Positions 25,280-33,153 of a stretch of DNA of 41,482 nt are shown here, in pieces (the first letter of the stretch is position 1; each line of letters starts with the position of its first letter). The translations under genes were made by a program, and so were the position numbers. The DNA is from Rhodanobacteraceae bacterium (lineage in GTDB: Bacteria; Acidobacteriota; Terriglobia; Terriglobales; Acidobacteriaceae): NCBI GenBank assembly GCA_903970285.1, contig CAJCHN010000114.1, forward strand, positions 1-41,482, in the 5' to 3' direction. The notes beneath the pieces were generated by a model. That model was not told where the DNA came from. It saw only the letters and a program-made list of their open reading frames with translations, and made no database searches.

Positions 25280-25331
25280 CGGCAACTGAGCAGTTCCGAA
25301 GCGTCTAGCTTCGGGAACTGTTCAGTTGCCG
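25280..25331 (+). terminator. Long stem-loop between convergent genes
   Basis: The arms 25280-25302 and 25308-25331 pair over 23 bases with a single bulge and one G-U wobble (plus-strand RNA) around a 5-base loop GTCTA. It lies 8 bp after the small-protein stop and 12 bp before the paoC stop, so it can end transcripts from both sides. No T-run follows on either strand, so a role as RNA-stabilising hairpin is also possible. Confidence 0.6.
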
Positions 25332-25342
25332 CCACACCTTGC

Positions 25343-27583
25343 TTACGCCAGCATGATCTTATCCGGTGTGATCGGATACTCTCGCACACGCTTGCCGGTG
25401 GCGTTGTAGATGGCGTTTGCGATGGCGGCTGCCGCGCCAGTGTTGCCGATCTCACCGATGCCGCGTGCGCCGGTCGGCGCCACCTTCATATCGGGGATCC
25501 CAACCACGGTGACGTCGAGCGTGCCGATGTCCGCGTTGACCGGCACATGGTATTCGGCGAGGTTCTCGTTGACCGTACGCCCATAAACCGGATCGATGTG
25601 GGTCTCTTCTTCGAGCGCGAAGCCCACGCTCCACACGATCCCGCCCATCAACTGGTTCAGGCCCGTTTTTTCATTCAGGAGCGTGCCCACGTCGTAGGTC
25701 GCAACGACGCGTCGAACCTTGACCATGTAAGTCGACTTGTCCACCGCGACCTCCGCAAAGACCGCACCCCAGGAGTGCGCGGACATGGCGCTGGCGCCTT
25801 GTCCCGGCTCGGCCGAGCCCTGCGCCTCGACCGGATGGTTTCCATTGCGGGCGAGCAGTGACGAGATGTTATCCACCTGCGCGGCATTGTTCTTGTTGAC
25901 GAGGTTTCCGCCTTTGGCTACGAGGTCCAAGGTGCGCAGTCCATGCAGCGGCGACTGCGTGTCGTTGACTGCAAGGTCTGCCAGCTTCAGCACGACTTGC
26001 TGCGCTGCATCCTGAATGGCCGGTAACACCGAAGCTGCCGATTGCGAGCCACCGGACACCGGGGCCTTCGGCAGCGTTGAATCGCCGAGCTTCACCTCGA
26101 CCAGCGTCGGATCGATGCCCAGCCCCTGCGCTGCTGCCTGCGCCATGATGGTGTACGTGCCTGTTCCCAGATCCTGCGAGCCGGAACCCACGAAGGCCTT
26201 GCCGCCGGGAAGCATGCGGACGACTGCCTGGGCAGCCGAACGATTCGCGGGGTAGGTCGCTGTCGCCATGCCATAGCCGATCAACTCATTGCCCTCAGTC
26301 ATCTGACCCGGCGTGGGGTTGCGCTTGGACCAGCCGAAGCGCTGCGCAGCCTGCATATAGGCTTCCTTCAGATGCTTGTCCGTCCAAGGCTTGTCCTCGG
26401 TGGGGTCTTTCTCGGCGTAGTTGACCAGCCGAAGCTGCAGCGGATCCATCTTCAGCTTCTCGGCGAGTTCATCCATCGCAATTTCAAGCACGGCGGTGCC
26501 GGGCGCCTCGCCGGGTGCGCGCATAAATGTCGACACCCCAAGGTTCACCTCCACCATCCTGGCCGAGACCGACAACGCCGGGCTGTCGTACAGAATCTTG
26601 GTCGGGCTCTCGGCGTGCTCGGTGAAGTCCTCCATGGCGGAAGCGTTCATCACCACGTCGTGCTGAATGGCAAGCAACTTGCCATCCGCGCTCGCGCCCA
26701 GCTTGATCTTGTTTACGGTCGAAGGACGCGCACCGACGGGGCCGTACATCTGCTCGCGAGCCAGCATCAGCTTCACCGGTTTGCCGGTGACCCTGGACGC
26801 CAGGATGCACAGCGGCACATGCGACCACATGGAACCCTTGCAGCCGAAGCCACCTCCGACTACGGGATTCATGACATGGACGTAGTCCAGCGGGATATTG
26901 AACGTCTTGGCGATCGACATCTTGTCGCCGGTGATGTACTGGGTGGCGTCGTAGACGTTCAGCTTCTCGCCCTCCCACCACGCGATGGTCGAGTGCGGCT
27001 CCATCGGATTGTGATTTTGAATCGGCGTGATGTAGGTGTTGTCCACCACGGCGGCGGCCCTGGCAAAGCCATCGTTCACATCTCCACGATGGTTGCCTGG
27101 CGGCTCTTTGCCTGGATTCTTCGGCCAGCGAGCCTCGCCCAGGTGGTTCGTGAAGGTCACTTTCGCCGGCTTCGCTGTGTACTTGACTTTCAGCATACGC
27201 GCCGCGGCCACCGCCTGGTTGAGCGACCTGGCGACGACCAGGGCGATCGGCTGGCCGTTGTAATGCACCTCCGTATCCTGCAGCAGGCTGAGGTTTCTGC
27301 GGGCAGGTGGCTGCGGCGGGCCGCCGGCCAATTTGGGCGCATTGAACGGTGTCAGGATACTCACGACGCCGGGTGCCTTGTTCGCCGCGGTGACGTCGAT
27401 GGAGGCGATGGTTCCGCTGGGAATCGTCGACTGCACCACGTAGGCGTACAACAAGTCAGCCTTATTGAACGGCGACGTGAACTCCGCCGCGTACTTGATC
27501 GAGCCCGTAACTTTGCCAATGCCCTCATAACGATGGTCCAACTGCGGCATCGGTTTTGGTGCTTTCGCTTCTTCCTGCATCAT
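25343..27583 (-). CDS. paoC: Molybdenum-binding large subunit of a xanthine/aldehyde oxidoreductase
   Basis: This 746-residue protein is the molybdopterin-cytosine-dinucleotide subunit of a periplasmic PaoABC/YagTSR-type enzyme. It carries VGGGFGCKG (Mo-cofactor region), RAPGEAPGTAVLE, and the C-terminal GARGIGEIGNTGAAAA with the active-site glutamate. The gene order, overlap pattern and subunit split match paoABC. Such enzymes oxidise aldehydes to acids, or hydroxylate purines. The frame opens at 27607, but the ATG at 27583 follows GGAG closely and gives a normal start. It ends the operon 48 bp after the FAD subunit. Substrate is not readable; aromatic aldehydes are the family guess. No signal peptide; co-export with the Tat-signalled partner is expected. 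Confidence 0.87.
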   Translation of the reverse strand: MMQEEAKAPKPMPQLDHRYEGIGKVTGSIKYAAEFTSPFNKADLLYAYVVQSTIPSGTIASIDVTAANKAPGVVSILTPFNAPKLAGGPPQPPARRNLSLLQDTEVHYNGQPIALVVARSLNQAVAAARMLKVKYTAKPAKVTFTNHLGEARWPKNPGKEPPGNHRGDVNDGFARAAAVVDNTYITPIQNHNPMEPHSTIAWWEGEKLNVYDATQYITGDKMSIAKTFNIPLDYVHVMNPVVGGGFGCKGSMWSHVPLCILASRVTGKPVKLMLAREQMYGPVGARPSTVNKIKLGASADGKLLAIQHDVVMNASAMEDFTEHAESPTKILYDSPALSVSARMVEVNLGVSTFMRAPGEAPGTAVLEIAMDELAEKLKMDPLQLRLVNYAEKDPTEDKPWTDKHLKEAYMQAAQRFGWSKRNPTPGQMTEGNELIGYGMATATYPANRSAAQAVVRMLPGGKAFVGSGSQDLGTGTYTIMAQAAAQGLGIDPTLVEVKLGDSTLPKAPVSGGSQSAASVLPAIQDAAQQVVLKLADLAVNDTQSPLHGLRTLDLVAKGGNLVNKNNAAQVDNISSLLARNGNHPVEAQGSAEPGQGASAMSAHSWGAVFAEVAVDKSTYMVKVRRVVATYDVGTLLNEKTGLNQLMGGIVWSVGFALEEETHIDPVYGRTVNENLAEYHVPVNADIGTLDVTVVGIPDMKVAPTGARGIGEIGNTGAAAAIANAIYNATGKRVREYPITPDKIMLA

Positions 27584-27631
27584 GCTCCAACTCCCTGTAT
27601 CTCGCACCAGAAAACCTGTGAGTTTCGTGTC

Positions 27632-28654
27632 CTAGGCGGTGGTCTCCGAGGTCCCCATACTTGCCAGCGTCAGCGCCCGCACCACGCCATGCTTCGCCAT
27701 TTCGATTTTGAACGAGTTGTGCTCGTAGCCTCTGGCACCGTGCAGAGCAATCTCCGCTGCCTGGCGGAAGCTTTCCGGACTGGCGGGCTTGCCGAGCAAA
27801 GACTTTTCTGCTTCGACCGAGCGCCAGGGCTTCAACGCCACACCACCAAGCGCCAGCCCCGCCGACTTGACCTGACCGTCACCCATCTCCAAACCGGCCG
27901 CCACCGAGATCAGTGCGAAGGCATAGCTGTTGCGGTCGCGAGCCTTGAGGTAATAGGCGTTCCGAGCAAACCTGGCGGGCGGCAGCGTCACCGCGACGAT
28001 CAGCTCATCCGGGTGCAACGCGGTTTCAATCCAGGGTGTCGCCCCGGGCAACTTGTGGAACTCTGAGAAGGGAATGGTTCGCTTGCCTTTGGCGCCTTCC
28101 ACCTCGATCGTCGCGTCCAGAGCCGCCATTGCGACGTTCATATCGGAAGGATTGGTGGCGATGCAGGTCTCTTTGCTCTCCGGTCCGCGATCGGTCTGGC
28201 CCAGAATCGCGTGAATGCGGTTGTATCCCTTGATGGCCGCGCATCCTGAGCCCGGCATGCGCTTGTTGCAGGCCGGGAAGCTGATGTCGGTAAAGTAATA
28301 GCAGCGCGTTCGCTGCAGCAGGTTCCCGCCGGTGGTCGCCATATTGCGCAGCTGCGGAGAGGCTCCGCTCAGCAGCGCCTGCGAGAGCAGCGGGTACTGG
28401 CTCTTGATGATCGGGTGATCGGCCAGATCGGAGTTCTTCACCAGCGCTCCGATGCGCACACTGCCGTCGGTCAGAGAAGTCACGTCTCCCAGACCGAGGT
28501 GGTTGATGTCCACCAGGGTGGTTGGAGATTCGACGCCGTACTTCATCAGGTCGACCAGGTTCGTGCCCCCGGCCAGGAACTTGGCACCGTGCATGGCACC
28601 CGACTTGATGGCTGCATCGGTTGCCGAGGCGCGTTCGTAATTGAAAGGATTCAT
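27632..28654 (-). CDS. paoB: FAD-binding subunit of a xanthine/aldehyde oxidoreductase
   Basis: This 340-residue protein has the FAD-binding fold of the medium subunit, with the flavin loop KFLAGGTNLVDLMKYG near residues 24-39 and a second loop MATTGGNLLQRTRC. A cysteine pattern follows (CYYF...CNKRMPGSGC, then CIATNPSDM), typical of PaoB, which carries an extra 4Fe-4S cluster near the FAD. The true start is the ATG at 28654, sharing ATGA with the stop of the 2Fe-2S subunit gene; the frame upstream of it to 28876 is not coding. Electrons from the Mo site should pass through this subunit to an acceptor. No export signal of its own. Confidence 0.88.
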   Translation of the reverse strand: MNPFNYERASATDAAIKSGAMHGAKFLAGGTNLVDLMKYGVESPTTLVDINHLGLGDVTSLTDGSVRIGALVKNSDLADHPIIKSQYPLLSQALLSGASPQLRNMATTGGNLLQRTRCYYFTDISFPACNKRMPGSGCAAIKGYNRIHAILGQTDRGPESKETCIATNPSDMNVAMAALDATIEVEGAKGKRTIPFSEFHKLPGATPWIETALHPDELIVAVTLPPARFARNAYYLKARDRNSYAFALISVAAGLEMGDGQVKSAGLALGGVALKPWRSVEAEKSLLGKPASPESFRQAAEIALHGARGYEHNSFKIEMAKHGVVRALTLASMGTSETTA

Positions 28655-29367
28655 GCGGAGACACCTCGCGCCACCGCGCGCACGGCGGCCACAATGTTGG
28701 GATATGCGCCGCAGCGGCAGATGTTCCCGCTCATGCGCTCCTTGATTTCGTCGTCGGTGAGTTCCGGATGATCCGTATGTCCGGTGTAAAAGCTGACGAT
28801 GGAAAGTGCGCCGCGCTTTTGCTCCTCCAGGGCCCCGACTGCCGAGCAAATCTGCCCCGGAGTGCAGTATCCGCACTGATACCCATCATGCTCGAGGAAT
28901 GCCGCCTGCATCGGATGCAATTCGCTGAGGGTCTGGGGATTCGCCGTGGTCGAAAGACCTTCAATCGTCGTGATCTCCGCGCCCTCCGCGGCAAACGCCA
29001 GGGTCAGGCAGGAGTTGACCCGGCGTCCATCTAACAACACCGTGCAGGCGCCGCACTGGCCGTGGTCGCAGCCTTTCTTGCTTCCGGTCAGGTCCATAGA
29101 CTCGCGCAAAGCGTCGAGCAGGGAAGTGCGGGTGTCGAGCGTGAGCGTGTGGGATTTTCCGTTGACCTTCAGGGTTAATGGCCGGGTTACCTCGCCGCCC
29201 GGCGTCTCCGCTGCGGCGGGCAAACCCACCGCGGCGGCAGCCGAGAGGGCGCTCGCCGCCTGCATGAAACGCCTCCGGCTGAACTCGAACGCACGCTTCT
29301 GCTCTTCCATCTGGTCTTGCCCGGCTTCTTCAATCTCCGGCTCGGTACAAAGTGAAGCACTCATCAT
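28651..29367 (-). CDS. paoA: 2Fe-2S subunit of a xanthine/aldehyde oxidoreductase, Tat-exported
   Basis: This 238-residue protein carries two 2Fe-2S clusters. The first is the plant-ferredoxin type (GCDHGQCGACTVLLDG then CLTLA), the second the all-alpha type (CGYCTPGQ and GNICRCGAYPNI). It opens with a twin-arginine signal: SRRRFMQAAS near residue 30, a hydrophobic stretch and an AxA region, so the whole paoABC complex should be periplasmic, as for E. coli PaoABC. Start codons in competition are the two ATGs at 29367 and 29364 and a later one at residue 20; any keeps the Tat motif. It is first in the operon; a palindrome and repeat lie 30-80 bp upstream (29390-29445). Confidence 0.88.
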   Translation of the reverse strand: MMSASLCTEPEIEEAGQDQMEEQKRAFEFSRRRFMQAASALSAAAAVGLPAAAETPGGEVTRPLTLKVNGKSHTLTLDTRTSLLDALRESMDLTGSKKGCDHGQCGACTVLLDGRRVNSCLTLAFAAEGAEITTIEGLSTTANPQTLSELHPMQAAFLEHDGYQCGYCTPGQICSAVGALEEQKRGALSIVSFYTGHTDHPELTDDEIKERMSGNICRCGAYPNIVAAVRAVARGVSA

Positions 29368-29751
29368 TCATCCTCGGAAAACGGCTTGAGCCTTTTGCGA
29401 TACCTCGATGAGACGGGCGGCCCCTAACAAAAGATGCCTTTTGCGGCACCGGATCATCCAAGTGTGCAATGGTTCGGGCCGGCTTTCGACCGTTCTGATA
29501 ATTGCTCGCCCGGCGTTTGGAGCCCTGAAAAAGTCCTCTGTCGAAGAGCCTAAGTTGAGTGCGGGGCGTAGAGGCTCGCGGAGCGGGCGCGCAATCTTGG
29601 GGGCGCGGAAACGTCTCGGCTGGAGGTGCGCTGATACGTCGTCCCGGAAGAGCCGAAGATCATAACACTCTGCACGTGGCGGCTACAACTTCAGCAGTAT
29701 GTTGCTCTTTTTCGCCTTTGCTTTCATCAAAATACGTTTTAGGCTTTTCTG
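29368..29751. other. Intergenic region between divergent paoA and the GGDEF-EAL gene
   Basis: This 384-bp stretch has no convincing gene in any frame. The paoA side holds the repeat and palindrome at 29390-29445. The GGDEF side (29695-29751) is noticeably AT-richer than its surroundings and is the likely promoter of the sensor gene, but I could not identify a good -35/-10 pair. Confidence 0.5.
29390..29445. repeat. Direct repeat and palindrome upstream of paoA
   Basis: GCCTTTTGCG occurs twice, at 29390-29399 and 29436-29445. The second copy overlaps a perfect palindrome CAAAAG-ATGC-CTTTTG (29428-29443). They lie 23-78 bp before the paoA ATG (29367) on its coding side, where a regulator binding site would be expected. 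No regulator gene is adjacent. Confidence 0.35.
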
Positions 29752-32415
29752 GTGAAGATGACTTCGGCGAACCTTCGAACACTCCCGGGATGGGTCCTGA
29801 CCGCAGGCCTCTTGACAGCATCACTCGCATGGGCGCTGCGCATTGGGGCGATTCAGCGCGCGGGGTCCATGGCCTTCCTGCCGCATGGGTTCTGCTTCCT
29901 CTGGAACCGGCAGTTGCTGCTGTTGCATGTGATTTCGGACGCGTTGATCTTCCTGTCGTACCTCGCGATCTCCTGCACCCTGGCCATTCTAGTGTGGCGG
30001 GAACGACGCGGCCTTCCTTACCCGTGGTTGTTTGCCGCGTTCGGGACGTTCATTGTGGCCTGCGGCTTCACCCACCTGATGGACGTGGTGGTCCTTTGGA
30101 GGCCGCTGTACTGGCTCTCCGGCGACATCAAGCTCCTGACCGCCGTGGCGTCGCTGACAGTTGCGCTGGTGCTGCCCTTCCTGTTGCCAAAGATAGGAAC
30201 TCTGCTGGACGCTGCTCACTCTGCGCGACAGAACGAAGAACGCTTTCTGGCCGCCGCGGAGGGCAGCAACGATGGATTCTTCATCCTTGAGTGTGAGCGC
30301 GATCGGTGCGGAGAGATCGTGGATTTCCGATTCTCCATTGTGAATGAACGAGGAGCTGCCATTTGCTCGTCGACACCTTCGGAGATGAGGGGCAAGCTGC
30401 TGTGCGAATTGCTCCCGATTCACCGGACCGGTAAATTCTTCGAGCAGTTTAAGAGGGTGGTCAAGACTGGAGAGCCACTTGACCAGGAGTTCGCCATCGT
30501 GGCTCCCTACATCCGGGCCTCCTGGTTGCACCACCACGTGGTGAAGCTGGAAGACGGTATCGCGATGACGGCGACCGACATCAGCGCGCGCAAGGAGAAT
30601 GAGCTCAAGCTGGCGCGCATGGTTCAATTTACCGAATCGATCATCGCGAGTTCCCCGTTCGCAACGATCGTCACGGATCTGAAAGGAATCATCACTGCCA
30701 TCAATCCAGCGGCGGAGCGGATGATCGGGTATCAGCAGTTCGATCTGCTGGATCGCGAGACCCCACTGATCCTGCTGGATCCGGCAGAGCTGACACGCCG
30801 CGCAGTGGAACTGAGCGAGGAGACTGGATCGAACATCGAGCCGGGGATGAGCGTCCTGCGATTGAAGCCTCTTCGCGGCAAAGTGGAGGAGGCACGCTGG
30901 AAGTTCATTCGCAAGGATGGGTCGCGCTTCGACGCGCAACTCACAGTCAGCGCGTTGACGGACTCAGGAGGTACTGTCATCGGGCTGATCCTGATTGCCT
31001 ACGACATTACCGAGCGGAAACAGACGGAAGAGACAATCGCTTATCTCGCACATCACGATGCGCTCACCGGACTGGCCACGCGGGCGCTCTTCAACGACCG
31101 CCTGCGCCTCGCCGTAATGCGGGCGAAGCGACACCGGCACAAGGTCGGCATCCTGATGGTAGACCTGGACTTTTTCAAGCGCGTCAACGACCGGCTGGGT
31201 CACCACGCAGGAGATCAGCTCCTCATTGAAGTAGGACGACGTCTGCATTCGACCGTGCGCGCGACCGACACCGTCGCGCGGATGGGCGGAGATGAATTTG
31301 TGGTGCTGCTGGACGAACTGCACGCGACGTCCGATGCGGAGATGGTGGCGCGCAAGCTGGTATGTGCGCTGCAGGTGCCGGCTGAGATCGGCGGGGAGAT
31401 GTTGACGCCCACAGCGAGCATCGGCCTCTGCGTGTACCCGGATCATGGCGAGACCAGTGAACTGCTGTTAACCAACGCGGATCAGGCGATGTATCGGGTG
31501 AAGCAGGAAGGCAAAGACGGGTACGCGGCCTTCACGGAGGAGCTGGCTTCCTCCTCGAATCGTAAGCGGCAGATCGAGGCCGGGCTGCGCTCAGCGCTCT
31601 CGGAAAATGAGATGGAACTGGCCTACCAGCCGCAGGTTTCACTGCAATCCGGCAAAGTGCAGGGCATCGAGGCACTGCTGCGCTGGCGAAGCGCGAAGCT
31701 TGGCGTGGTGTCGCCGGCGGAGTTTATCCCGGTCGCTGAGGAAAGCGGTCTGATTGTGCCGATCGGAGAATGGGTCTTGCAAACCGCATGCCGCCAGGGT
31801 CGCGAGTTGCAGAAGCAGTTGGGACGCGACATCACGATCGCGGTCAATGTTTCGCCGCGTCAATTTCACCAGGATCGCCTGCCGGCGCTGGTCCAGCAGA
31901 TGCTGGCGGAGACCGGGCTTTCACCCCGAACGCTGGAACTGGAGATCACGGAGAACATCCTGGTGAGCGACAGCCCCAAGGCGATGGGATTGCTCGACGA
32001 AGTTCGAGCGCTGGGCGTGCGGGTCGCAATCGACGACTTCGGCACCGGATTTTCGAGCATGTCCTACATCATGCGGTTCCGCGTGGATCGCTTGAAGATC
32101 GACCAGTCTTTCATTCGGAACATGACGACCGATCCCGATTCCCATGCGGTCACAACCGCAGTTATTGCGTTGGCGCGTGGGCTCAACATTCCCGTTGTCG
32201 CCGAAGGAGTCGAGACGGCCGCGCACCGTGACCTGCTTGCGATGCAGGGTTGCGACCAGGCCCAGGGTTACTTCTACGCAAAGCCGATGCACATGCGCGG
32301 GGTGATGGAGATGATCCAGCAGGTAGAAGGCGCGGCGGCCATGGAAGGTACGGTCGCGGCTGTTGCTGAGCCTCGAACGCTCGGCCCCGGCATCGCGTCC
32401 GCGTTTCCCATGTGA
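29752..32415 (+). CDS. ETR1-like membrane sensor with PAS-PAS-GGDEF-EAL (c-di-GMP turnover)
   Basis: This 887-residue protein has membrane helices in residues 10-150, then two PAS domains (about 160-285 and 290-425), GGDEF (about 430-600) and EAL (about 610-870). The membrane part aligns with the ethylene-binding domain of plant ETR1. D63, Y70, I73, I101, C104 and H108 match ETR1 D25, Y32, I35, I62, C65 and H69; ETR1 P36 is Ser74 here. C65 and H69 bind the copper that holds ethylene. GGDEF (512-516), its inhibitory RxxD (503-506), EAL (640-642) and DDFGTG are intact, so both synthesis and breakdown of c-di-GMP are possible. Start is GTG 29752 or ATG 29758. Confidence 0.85.
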   Translation: MKMTSANLRTLPGWVLTAGLLTASLAWALRIGAIQRAGSMAFLPHGFCFLWNRQLLLLHVISDALIFLSYLAISCTLAILVWRERRGLPYPWLFAAFGTFIVACGFTHLMDVVVLWRPLYWLSGDIKLLTAVASLTVALVLPFLLPKIGTLLDAAHSARQNEERFLAAAEGSNDGFFILECERDRCGEIVDFRFSIVNERGAAICSSTPSEMRGKLLCELLPIHRTGKFFEQFKRVVKTGEPLDQEFAIVAPYIRASWLHHHVVKLEDGIAMTATDISARKENELKLARMVQFTESIIASSPFATIVTDLKGIITAINPAAERMIGYQQFDLLDRETPLILLDPAELTRRAVELSEETGSNIEPGMSVLRLKPLRGKVEEARWKFIRKDGSRFDAQLTVSALTDSGGTVIGLILIAYDITERKQTEETIAYLAHHDALTGLATRALFNDRLRLAVMRAKRHRHKVGILMVDLDFFKRVNDRLGHHAGDQLLIEVGRRLHSTVRATDTVARMGGDEFVVLLDELHATSDAEMVARKLVCALQVPAEIGGEMLTPTASIGLCVYPDHGETSELLLTNADQAMYRVKQEGKDGYAAFTEELASSSNRKRQIEAGLRSALSENEMELAYQPQVSLQSGKVQGIEALLRWRSAKLGVVSPAEFIPVAEESGLIVPIGEWVLQTACRQGRELQKQLGRDITIAVNVSPRQFHQDRLPALVQQMLAETGLSPRTLELEITENILVSDSPKAMGLLDEVRALGVRVAIDDFGTGFSSMSYIMRFRVDRLKIDQSFIRNMTTDPDSHAVTTAVIALARGLNIPVVAEGVETAAHRDLLAMQGCDQAQGYFYAKPMHMRGVMEMIQQVEGAAAMEGTVAAVAEPRTLGPGIASAFPM

Positions 32416-32520
32416 GCAGAACGTGGCGGGAGACAAGCTCCTGTCGCTGCGGCCCGGACATCGGAGCCACCACGTTCCGATGCACCGGGCACCCTGGATA
32501 ACAGCCGCGGCAGAACTGCT

Positions 32521-33072
32521 TCACTTCTTACCGAGTTGATCCAGCGCCAAATTCAGGGAGAGCACATTGACGCGGGGTTCTCCGAGGAAGCCGAACTGCC
32601 GCATGGTGGTGTGAGCGGATACGAGCTGCTGCAGTTGCGCTTCGCTCAGGTGGCGAGCGGCGGCGACGCGCGGAATCTGGAAGTAGGCGGCGCCAGGAGT
32701 GATGTCCGGGTCGAGACCGGAGCCAGATGCGGTGACCAGGTCAATGGGTGCGTTGGCACCCTCGGTTTGACTGTTGACGCGGTCGATCAGGGCTTTGCTG
32801 GTGGGCGCAAGATTTGAACCGGAGGAATTGGCTGCGTCGTAGCCTGTGCCCGCTGCGGAAGGACGCGAGTGGAAGTAGGCAGGCCCGGAGAAGGGTTGGC
32901 CGATCAGTTGTGAGCCAATGAGTTCGTGACCTTGGTTGTAGACCAGCGAACCGTTTGCCTGGCGGGGAAACAGGACTTGCGCGATTCCCGTCATCGCCAC
33001 GGGATATGCGATCCCCAGGAGCACGGCGGTGATCAAGGTGTAGAGGAGCGAAGTGATGAGATGCTTCTTCAT
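32521..33072 (-). CDS. kdpC: K+-transporting ATPase subunit C
   Basis: This 183-residue protein has one N-terminal membrane helix ([23 protein letters not shown]) and a soluble part outside the cytoplasm. It carries the KdpC signatures [33 protein letters not shown] and the [11 protein letters not shown] end. KdpC stabilises the KdpFABC complex and raises its ATP affinity. The ATG has AGGAAGGAAA just upstream. It is the last structural gene, 81 bp after kdpB. Its stop faces the GGDEF-EAL gene stop; the 105-bp gap holds an 8-bp inverted repeat (GAACGTGG/CCACGTTC) that might help end transcripts. Confidence 0.93.
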   Translation of the reverse strand: MKKHLITSLLYTLITAVLLGIAYPVAMTGIAQVLFPRQANGSLVYNQGHELIGSQLIGQPFSGPAYFHSRPSAAGTGYDAANSSGSNLAPTSKALIDRVNSQTEGANAPIDLVTASGSGLDPDITPGAAYFQIPRVAAARHLSEAQLQQLVSAHTTMRQFGFLGEPRVNVLSLNLALDQLGKK

Positions 33073-33153
33073 GTTTTCCTTCCTGGAGCTTTTGCTCTAC
33101 CGGGGCCGCAAGAGTGCTGGCGTTAGACCGTGAGTCGATTGGTCGTCATGAAG

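Noticed and set aside
26372..28066. 564-codon open frame opposite the paoBC genes
   Set aside because: It crosses two well-supported genes on the other strand and has no recognisable domain, membrane pattern or ribosome site.
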